From: Thozetella sp. PMI_491 | Lineage: Eukaryota > Ascomycota > Sordariomycetes > Chaetosphaeriales > Chaetosphaeriaceae | Direction: 5' to 3' | Assembly (NCBI GenBank): GCA_021432635.1 | Contig: MU270052.1 | Coordinates: forward strand, 62,001-126,000 | DNA length: 64,000 bases | Shown here: positions 56,956-64,000 of the stretch, piece after piece | How positions within the stretch are numbered: the stretch's first letter is position 1 | How the letters are laid out: every line of letters begins with the position of its first letter | Program-made: the position numbers and the translations under genes | The notes under the pieces: model-generated | Database searches by the model: none | Seen by the model: the letters and a program-made list of their open reading frames with translations, nothing else | Told to the model about the DNA's origin: nothing

Positions 56956-57247
56956 ACAGCAGATAGCGAAGTAAATAGACAAGCTTGGGACTGCGCTACT
57001 CCGCAGGCAGTGCAGACGCAAGGTCTCGCCTGCTCCTAAATCTGAGAACACAGTCTGGTTTTCCACCATACACCCATCGTCCCCCACTCCGCCCAAGATT
57101 TGAGATTTATCGCCAACTCCTTGATCCATCTACTATTTCACCCACCAGGCAGCCCCAGTCAGAAGCCAACTGGCGAGTTGAAGGTATCAAACTAGGAAGG
57201 ACAACTCCTCTCTACTGAATAAGCCATATCTTGCAAGATACAGCGGC

Positions 57248-57394
57248 ATGGACCACCCGAACGCCCTGATCGTTCTGACCATCATCCTCGTCCTGGTCGT
57301 CATCGCCCTGGTCGGCTACTGCGCGAGAAAGTACGTTGCCCTCTTCGCGGAGGCGATGCTGAAATCCCGACGCAACCGGGACTCCGCTGCCTAA
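57248..57394 (+). CDS. Single-span membrane microprotein, 48 aa
   Basis: Short complete frame between two well-supported plus-strand genes. It begins MDHPNAL, has one strong hydrophobic helix (IVLTIILVLVVIALVGY, about residues 8-24), then a basic, helical tail (CARKYVALFAEAMLKSRRNR) and stops at TAA 57392-57394. The layout suggests a tail facing the cytosol or matrix. A splice-donor-like GTACGT occurs inside at about 57331, so a longer spliced form is conceivable. I do not recognise the family. Confidence 0.5.
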   Translation: MDHPNALIVLTIILVLVVIALVGYCARKYVALFAEAMLKSRRNRDSAA

Positions 57395-57693
57395 GGTGCG
57401 TTTTAGCTGCTTCGTTCAGTCCTTTTCCGCTTCATATACAGGAACTTTCTGTCTTATATTTCACCTGTACACGTCGTTGCGTGGGGCGGGTTGCGTTCGT
57501 CTCCCCTGCCAAGACCAAACAACAGGGGCGACCTGCAAGGCTGCGGGCCGCCACACGCACTAGCCACAGGTCGATCATAAGATTTTCGCAGCCTTCTCCA
57601 AGCTCATAGCAACCACCTCCCGACTAACCTTGCCCAACAACTAGCTAGTCGACTCCCCGGGTCGAACCTGGCACCAGATCCAGATCTCCCACG

Positions 57694-58788
57694 ATGGCGG
57701 CCCGCCCAGCTCTGAAGAGAGCTATCCGCTCATTACAAACTGGAGCAGCCCACTCTCGCACTCCCGTCGCCCAGCGCATTCGACCATTCTCTACCTCCCT
57801 CCCCTCCAAGGCTGCGAGCAGCTCCTCCTCAGACTACGCCACACCGGACCCTAATAGACCGACGCATTTCGGCTTCGAGACCGTCACCGAAGCCGAAAAG
57901 AGAGATCGCGTGGCTGGCGTGTTCACCAGCGTGGCCGATTCCTATGACCGCATGAACGATTTGATGTCCTTTGGCTGGCATCGGATCTGGAAGTATGCGC
58001 CCCCTCCCCCCCGCTCTGTTTCGAGGGTATATACTGACGGCTCCTCACGCAGAGACCACTTCGTCGCCTCTCTCAACCCGGGCTTCTCCCCATTGACCCC
58101 GGGACCAGACCCGCGTGCGCCGCAGCACATCCTAGACATCGCCGGCGGTACAGGCGACATTGCCTTTCGCATGCTTCACACGGCCCACATCGTCAACGGA
58201 AACCCGGACGTACGCGTTACCATTAGCGATATTAACCCGGCTATGCTACGGGTCGGGAAAGAGCGGTCGCAGACGCTGCCCGCCAGCCAACAAGCCGCGC
58301 TGACGTTCGTCGAGGCCAACGCCGAGGACCTCACCAAGACCAAGCCCTTGAGTCTCGCCGGCAGCGAGTCTGCAGAGCCTTCCAATCCCGATACTTCGGC
58401 GATCCCATCCAACAGCGTCGACCTGTACACAGTTGCTTTTGGCATCCGCAACTTTAGCAACATACCCGCGGCGCTCCGGGAGGCGCACCGGGTGCTGAAG
58501 CCCGGTGGTGTATTTGCCTGCCTTGAGTTCAGCAAGGCGGACAGCTTCCCGCTGTTCAATGCGGTCTACAAGCGCTGGTCATACGGTGCGATCCCGTTGA
58601 TCGGTCAGCTGGTAGCTGGCGACCGCGATAGCTACCAGTATCTGGTAGAGAGTATCGACCGATTCCCGAGCCAGGAAGAGTTCCGGGCAATGATTGAAGA
58701 TGCAGGCTTCGTGGTGGGTGGAAAAGGCTACGAGGACTTGACAGGCGGCGTGGCAGCCATCCACAAGGGAATGAAACCTCGGCAATAG
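57694..58788 (+). CDS. COQ5: 2-methoxy-6-polyprenyl-1,4-benzoquinol methylase COQ5, mitochondrial
   Basis: C-methyltransferase of ubiquinone synthesis, in the matrix CoQ synthome. Exons are 57694-57992 and 58053-58788, giving 344 aa. The intron 57993-58052 has donor GTATGC, a TACTGAC branch point and acceptor CGCAG; removing it gives HRIWK-DHFVASLNPG as in the family. It is 60 bp, without an in-frame stop, so an unspliced reading would add 20 residues. The first about 45 residues are basic and Ser-rich, a mitochondrial presequence. UbiE/COQ5 signatures are RVAGVFTSVADSYDRMNDLM, the SAM motif ILDIAGGTGDIAFRML, VAFGIRNFSNIPAALREAHR, and LKPGGVFACLEFS. A fungal insertion after NAEDLTKTK is Ser/Pro-rich. 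Confidence 0.95.
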   Translation: MAARPALKRAIRSLQTGAAHSRTPVAQRIRPFSTSLPSKAASSSSSDYATPDPNRPTHFGFETVTEAEKRDRVAGVFTSVADSYDRMNDLMSFGWHRIWKYAPPPPRSVSRVYTDGSSRRDHFVASLNPGFSPLTPGPDPRAPQHILDIAGGTGDIAFRMLHTAHIVNGNPDVRVTISDINPAMLRVGKERSQTLPASQQAALTFVEANAEDLTKTKPLSLAGSESAEPSNPDTSAIPSNSVDLYTVAFGIRNFSNIPAALREAHRVLKPGGVFACLEFSKADSFPLFNAVYKRWSYGAIPLIGQLVAGDRDSYQYLVESIDRFPSQEEFRAMIEDAGFVVGGKGYEDLTGGVAAIHKGMKPRQ

Positions 58789-59799
58789 AGAGCCGCGCTT
58801 CAGAAGCGTGACCGGGGGGGATGTGTAAAATATTCGGCGGCAAGTTTGACGAACTATCGCAGTGTATAACCAATGAAGCTGTACGCTAGGAGCATCTTGG
58901 GCGCTGGTAGGGCAAATGTGCGGAGCATAAGAAATAGAAAGTAGTGGCGGCTCTGTACATTACACCACTCTTAATACAAAATTTGTGCATCGTGCAGAGC
59001 TTGTCCCATTCAAAATCGTTCACCACATGAGATTCCCCAGTGTCGACTGTACATTGTGAAGGATAAACACGCCCGAGTGGGAGACAGCAGCTTTAGCAGC
59101 TTGTTGCTTATACCAAACCTACCTTGGGCGCACAACAAGCATCTCTCTCATCGAGTTTCGCTTAGCGTATGATTGCATCTCGGGTCGGCCAGGCAGGTCG
59201 GCAATACACTCACAGCAAATCACAAAGATATTGGATAGGGGGGCGTCGTTGATGACTAGTGTGACATTGACAGCTAAGTGAAGAAGAACGGATCTCTAAA
59301 CTCCCCATCCATTCCACCAGAGCGTCGGCGGAAAGAAAGACCCGGTCTGGGCCGAGCAAAGAGAAATGTCGACGACACATTTCTTTTTCCGACCAACCGA
59401 AGAGGCTATTACCACGAGATAGAGAGAGAAACGCAAAAACAAGAAAGCGCAGGTGGCGCGCTGGAGAGACAAGCTAGGAAGTGGCCGACGATTCCACCCA
59501 AGCCCGCCTCATGAAGGCTGGTACAAGGTAGGGTTTCTCGAGTGCGGTAAGCGCTGAAAATAAGTCGAAGGCTCTTCTGGATGTTCGGTACTCGATTGTG
59601 ATAGCAAGTAGGTCGTGTTTTGTTAGGTTAAGCAGACCGCCTTGTAAGGCGGCTGATGGTCCGCTGCGGGCAGATGACTCTCCGACCTTCGTCGCATCGC
59701 TCCCAAGGTCGGTCCGTCCGGGGTAACTGGTAGGATTCTCCGGTATAGAGGTTGGGTTATTGGTGACTCTCCCGGCCCCCTCTGGAGGTCCGTCTCTCT
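58789..59799. other. Convergent 3' intergenic region, COQ5 / DUF2433 gene
   Basis: About 1 kb between facing stops. AT-richer than the genes. A plus-strand frame at 59278-59514 has no motif. No gene called. Confidence 0.4.
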
Positions 59800-62028
59800 C
59801 TAGGAGTCAGCAGGGGTAGCTGATGCCGGCGCAGGGCTGCCGCCGTCCTTGGGTCCGCCGCGGCGGCCACCACGGCCGCGCTCTCCTCCGCGCCCTCTGC
59901 CACCACGGCCGCCACCGCGTCGGCCAGCGCCTTCACTGTCACTAGCAGTGCCACCGCCCTGGCTTCGGTAGCCGCTCTGGGTGCTGCCAGGCTCACGCCC
60001 GCCGCGGCTGCTGCCCCAGTTTCCGGCACCGCCACGTGAGCTGAAGGATCGGGGTCCGGGAGGGAGGTAGACCTTAACAAGGGGCTTCGATCGGTCCTCC
60101 TGGCCATGGGCGCGGGTCTTCACCTCTTCGGGAAGGTGCTCCAGGGCCGCATCGCGGTCGTCGGCTGTCTTGAACTCGGCGACCTTGTTCTGTCCCCACC
60201 GGAGAATGTCGACAATCTTGTCTTTATCCTCGTCGGCAAAGAGGTCTCGAACCTGCTCATCTGTGTGAACATTCATGACGAAAAGACCAATTGTAGTCTC
60301 GGTAGCAGTCTTCTGGCCTGCACGCGACGCAGAATCGGGACCCTTCGCGTTGCCGTTAGCACCCTTGTCCTCTCGGGGAGCCGGCGAAGCAGAAGGCGCG
60401 GGTGTCGCGGGTTTCGCCTGCTGGGGGACAGGTGTGCCGCTCGCCGGCTTGGACGCCTGGCTTTGGGAAGCCTGGCGCTGAGGCGGAACGGACGGGGCAT
60501 TCTGGTTGGAAGGGGTGGCAGCGGTCGGTAGAGGGCTCGGGCCGGCAGAAGTGGCGGCTGCGGGGCCAGCGACACCGCCCTGCTTGGAACCACGATGGGA
60601 GAAGTTGAATCCTTGGGCTCGCATCTCCGTTCCGATCCTGCCATCCTGCACTTCCAGAACCAGCCAGCCGAAGGCGGCATCGGCCAAGTTGAAGTTCCAC
60701 ATATTCTTGAACGCGCTCTCATCCACCTGGCCAAGGGCTGTACCGCTCACATTGCCACCGAAGGGGTTGCCGCCGGCCGCGGTCGTAGGCATCTTCTCCA
60801 CGATTCCTAGGGCGTTCTTGAGCAGGTTTTGCTGTGCCTCGTTCTGGGAGATGGCAGGCTCTACCTCGCTCTTCACAGTTTCCCAAACATCGTTGAACGA
60901 AGCCTTTGACGCAGCAAGCTTGCCACGGTAGTGATCGAGAGTCGGGTTAACACTGAATTCGTTGTAAGAGCTTCCGTAACGGAAATGGAGGCCGGCCGAG
61001 ATCGAAAAGTCCGCCTTCAGAGTCACCGAGAGTTGGTTCAGGATGCCCTCACGAGCAGGAGAGGCATGGGTGACAAAAACTCGGGTCTCGGTGGGGTCAT
61101 AGACGCGGTTCGCGGTATCGACAAGCTCGCCCATCTGCAGCAGTGTCGTCCACATGGTTCCCTGGCCACCGGCGATCGTAGTTCTACCCTCGCCGTTGTC
61201 GAAGAGCTTGTGCATCACTACCGCGCCGCCCAAGCCGAGTAGCCGGAGCTTGACGCCGCCCACCTCGAGGAGCATCGATTGTGCCTCATCAATGATGAAG
61301 AGGTTCGGTACCTTATACTCCTTTGAACGGAACTTCTCCAGTACGCGGACATCTTCGCAAGCGCCCCATACCGTGTAAACCGGAATTTCGAGCTTGAGCT
61401 CGCCCGTTAGGAGGAGAGAGAGCTCGGAGAGGGGGAGTTCGTGGGGCTGGAAGCGTGACTTGACGGGCGCAACGCCACCCTGCTGGATAGCCTTCTTGGT
61501 CGGCTCCGCGATCAACGGCGAATATTGGGCGACGTGCTTAAGCGTCCTGCGCAAACTCGGGTCAGCACGGGGGCAAGGTACCGAGAGGGAGGTTTAACTT
61601 ACTTCTCCGCGATGCGATCCAGAGATGACTCATCGTAGAAACCGAAATCGCCAGTGTGAACAATGTAGTCGGCGCGAGCTTGCTTGGCGAGCTCATTCAA
61701 CGACTTGAGGTTACCTATCATCAAGCTATCAGCGGGTGTGCGCGCGCAATCTCGGCAGGATCGAAGGAATCGTACCGCGAACATCTGCGATGCAAAGAAC
61801 TCGAATAGCACCGGTCTGGAGGACACGGCCTTGGTTGGGCAGGAGGGGTACAGCTCCCGGAACTGGACCTTGGTGAGGCGCCGCCCCGTTGGGCAGGTAG
61901 CCTCCTTGGTTGTAAGGGTGACGGTTCTGCTGACGAGAGGCATTCGCAGTTAGCACATGGTAGATCGGTATGGCGGGCTGTTTGTTCGTTGGCTGCCTCC
62001 CCCGGGGGGTAGGAAATGTATCCCCCAT
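59800..62028 (-). CDS. DUF2433 protein: calcineurin-like phosphatase fold, RRM-like segment and RGG tail
   Basis: Exons are 62028-61776, 61714-61603 and 61546-59800, giving 703 aa. Introns have donors GTACGA and GTAAGT and acceptors ATAG and GCAG. The N-terminal half is a metallophosphoesterase-type domain: VLCIADVRGNLKSLNELAKQ with D82 and R84, VHTGDFGFYD (G106, D107), VYTVWGACEDVRVLEK (G183-D187) and FVTHASPAREG (H282). Compared with active enzymes, the DxH motif is DxR and the GNHE motif is GACE. A Pro/Ala/Gln linker follows, then an RRM-like stretch at about 540-592 (TTIGLFVMNVHTDEQVRDLF) and a C-terminal RGG-rich tail from about 620. RNA binding is inferred. The start at 62028 (MGDTFPTPRGRQ) is uncertain: a possible branch point and CAG pair at about 61930-61950 could mark an intron and an upstream first exon. 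Confidence 0.85.
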
Positions 62029-62624
62029 CACGAACAATCAGATTGGGGGTGGTCGGGCAGGGCACGAGATGCGGCGGCGCGACCGTCGGGAGGAAACGAG
62101 CAGCCGGGAGAAAGCCGTGGGGATTTCCTGTCGGCGGGGTGGGAGGAGCTCACAGAGGCCATGCCGTGGGAGTGGAAGGTCTACTCGGACGGGCAGGTGG
62201 AGGAGGATTTCGTGGTAGCGACTTCTGTTCTCGACGGAGGGGGATCGAGACAGCAAGTTCGAAATCGTGACAGGCGGTCCGAGGAAGGCAAGTCGGGGGA
62301 GGCGCGATCGATCGGATGGGTATCAAAGTGAGGCGGAGGTGAATTATATTACAAGGCCCCAAGAAGGCAGAAAGCTCGGGGGAGGAAGGGGATGAAGGGT
62401 TGAGAAGGCAAGGCCGAGGATTGTTGTCGAGGGTGGTGAAGTTTTAAAAAGTTCCATTTCTGAATGGCTGAACTGCCACTGGCAGCCAGCCAGCGTGCGC
62501 AAAACCACGAGCAGGGGAGCTGGTAGGGCCGTTTCCATATTCGGTTTAGTGCAAGGGAGGTAGGTTTCCTGGTCTGTGCACCCTTAACAGGGGGACAAGA
62601 GGCTGAAGGGGAAGCTCGCCGAAG
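62029..62624. other. Intergenic region, DUF2433 gene promoter and 3' flank of the next gene
   Basis: About 600 bp. It may contain an untranslated or small first exon of the DUF2433 gene. No independent gene seen. Confidence 0.35.
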
Positions 62625-63923
62625 TCAGGGGCAAGTACCATCGAGACTCTGCAAAATCCAGCCCCAGGACGGAAATGAAGAAGAAGAAAGAAAAAAAAAA
62701 AAGCGATAGAGTAGGAAGAATTGATCCTTACAGAATATCCATAAGCTTGTTTCATTCCTGCAGGACCTCCACTTCCGGACGGGTGCGAATACGTGGTTAG
62801 CCCATACCAAGGCTCTCCTTGATTGTGCGTCACTGCCCGGACTAGCTGAGCGTCGGCGCTGTTCTTGATGGATGCAAGGTGGTATTGGTTAGAGTCCGAT
62901 GAGAGCCCTTCGTTGTTTCCGTCGGCCCCCGTGCGGCTTTCTTTGGCCTGGTGCGTTGCTTCAACCTGTGCCGTTGGTGAGAGCCCGCGAGCACCGGTTC
63001 GGTCTCTCTTCGCTATACCAACTTGGGCTGCCATTTGCATGTCAGTCATCTTCTGGATTCGCTCCTTCGTCGGTATATATTTCTTCTCATCCGAGAGCCC
63101 CTCTTCTTGGCCGTGCTTGGCGGCCTCCACGCTTCCATTCTCGGAGGTCTTCTGCTGCGGGACCTTCTCAGGGACCATCTTTAAATTATGGCTGGGGGTC
63201 TTCTGCAAGTCGTTCTTGGAGGCATCCTGCTGTACAATGTTCTCTAGAGTTTGCTTGTCCTGGCTTGGCTTGTTATCGCCTGGAGATGTGTTGGTGATCT
63301 CCATGTCGCATGCCTCAGCACTCCCGGCGACCGTCTGAGTGTCGTCCGACGCGATTGAGACCTCGGTGATCTCTTCGATCCCTTCTATTACGCCCTCTCG
63401 TGTAATATTGTTCACTGAAGATGCTTCGGTATCCTGTTCGCACACGTGGTCGGTAGGATGCGACGAGTTGCTGATGTCTCCAAAGTGCTCGCACACGCTT
63501 GATGCGGTAGTAGCCACCTCGATCTCCTTTTCATTGTCTCCTAACGGGGTCGTTTCCTCATCCCTGGTAATATCGTCGCAATCCTCTATGCGGGCGGCTC
63601 GATAGTTAGCGCCATCCTGCTCGGGGACGATAGGTCCGGAGCGAGAAGAGGTCCGTCCAGCATATGTATCGGAGTGGGAAAAAACTGAGTGCTGAGAGAG
63701 TATTCGGTAAACCTCGTTCGTCCCTGAACGGGCTTCGGCCTGCATCATCATTAGTACTCTACCACTGGTCAGGGCCATCGAGGACCGGTACCTTGCGCCC
63801 CGTCATCTCGGTGAACTTGGCCACTGTCAGTTTGAATTTATTCACTTTAGCCATCCTGGCGTTGACCTCGCCTTTGGCCTTGTGAAGGTCGGTCTTGTCG
63901 GGTTTGGTTCGGTTCACCGCCAT
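62625..63923 (-). CDS. Hypothetical protein, probably 5'-incomplete at the window edge
   Basis: Not recognised. Exons are 63923-63792, 63739-62732 and 62648-62625, giving 387 aa if the ATG at 63923 (MAVNRTKPDKTDLHKAKGEV) is the start. Intron 1 (63791-63740) has donor GTACCG, a TACTAAT branch and acceptor TGCAG. Intron 2 (62731-62649) has donor GTAAGG, a T12 tract and acceptor TTGCAG; the last exon adds only SLDGTCP. Upstream of the ATG the frame stays open for nine codons to a good acceptor (TTCCAG ending 63951) with CTAAC before it, so the true first exon may lie beyond 64000. The N-terminus is basic (ARMAKVNKFKLTVAKFTEMT); the rest is acidic, Ser/Thr/Glu-rich and disordered, with KYIPTKERIQKMTDMQMAAQ as the most ordered-looking part. 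Confidence 0.55.
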
Positions 63924-64000
63924 CTCGAATGGATTAGACGCTTTCCGTCTCTGGAATATGAATTTGTTAGTTTTGGTTGAGTGAGGAGACAGTTGCGAAT
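63924..64000. other. Window edge with a probable intron end
   Basis: On the minus strand this begins with a probable intron that ends in CATATTCCAG at 63951, followed by nine in-frame codons into the ATG at 63923. Confidence 0.4.

Noticed and set aside
1-64000. Transposons, CRISPR arrays, phage or plasmid features
   Set aside because: No transposase, reverse transcriptase, long terminal repeats or regularly spaced repeats were seen; spliced genes show this is eukaryotic nuclear DNA.

Overview
The window is nuclear DNA of a filamentous ascomycete (Pezizomycotina), most likely a Sordariomycete and plausibly a member of the Sordariales. Genes are GC-rich and widely spaced. They carry short introns of about 50-100 bp with GTRNGT donors, CTRAY-like branch points and YAG acceptors. 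The proteins read as fungal orthologues: a fungal-type UFD4, SEC3, a short SREBP-like bHLH factor, a Pth11/rhodopsin-like receptor and GPI-anchored small secreted proteins. I saw no transposon, CRISPR array, rRNA gene or convincing tRNA. Species cannot be fixed from the sequence alone.

Layout. 1-12 kb: the 5' part of an MFSD5-like MFS transporter (-), a secreted GH92 alpha-mannosidase (+), a Gfo/Idh/MocA oxidoreductase (-), the DBF4 subunit of the replication kinase DDK (-), and the mitochondrial intermediate-cleaving peptidase ICP55 (+). 12-21 kb: an SREBP-type bHLH factor (-), ATG12 (+), ketopantoate hydroxymethyltransferase (-), and UBC8/UBE2H (+), which is split into tiny exons. 21-35.5 kb: a Saf4/CWC16 splicing factor (-), a small unknown gene (-), mitochondrial hydroxyacid-oxoacid transhydrogenase (+), a small unknown two-exon gene (+), a DUF7136 secreted/GPI protein (-), two related small GPI-type proteins (-,-), and a 7-TM rhodopsin-like protein (-). 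35.5-38.7 kb is a gene-poor gap with a 19-bp poly-C run. 38.7-54 kb: exocyst SEC3 (-), a large disordered protein with an ASCH (PUA-like) domain (-), and the HECT ligase UFD4/TRIP12 (-). 55-64 kb: branched-chain keto-acid dehydrogenase E1-alpha (+), a 48-aa membrane microprotein (+), COQ5 (+), a DUF2433 phosphatase-like RNA-binding candidate (-), and an unknown gene running to the right edge (-).

These are mostly independent housekeeping genes; I see no biosynthetic cluster. Several are mitochondrial (ICP55, transhydrogenase, BCKDH E1-alpha, COQ5) and several belong to ubiquitin or ubiquitin-like pathways (ATG12, UBC8, UFD4). Many are head-to-head and probably share promoter regions. The most unusual observation is in UBC8: the conserved reading frame is restored only if an 11-nt exon and a 1-nt exon (alternatively 4 nt) are spliced in. 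Other points of interest are the ASCH-domain protein, the DUF2433 protein whose metallophosphoesterase motifs look degraded, the GPI-protein paralogue pair, and introns whose length is a multiple of three and that contain no stop. All exon borders are read by eye from splice consensus and reading frame.
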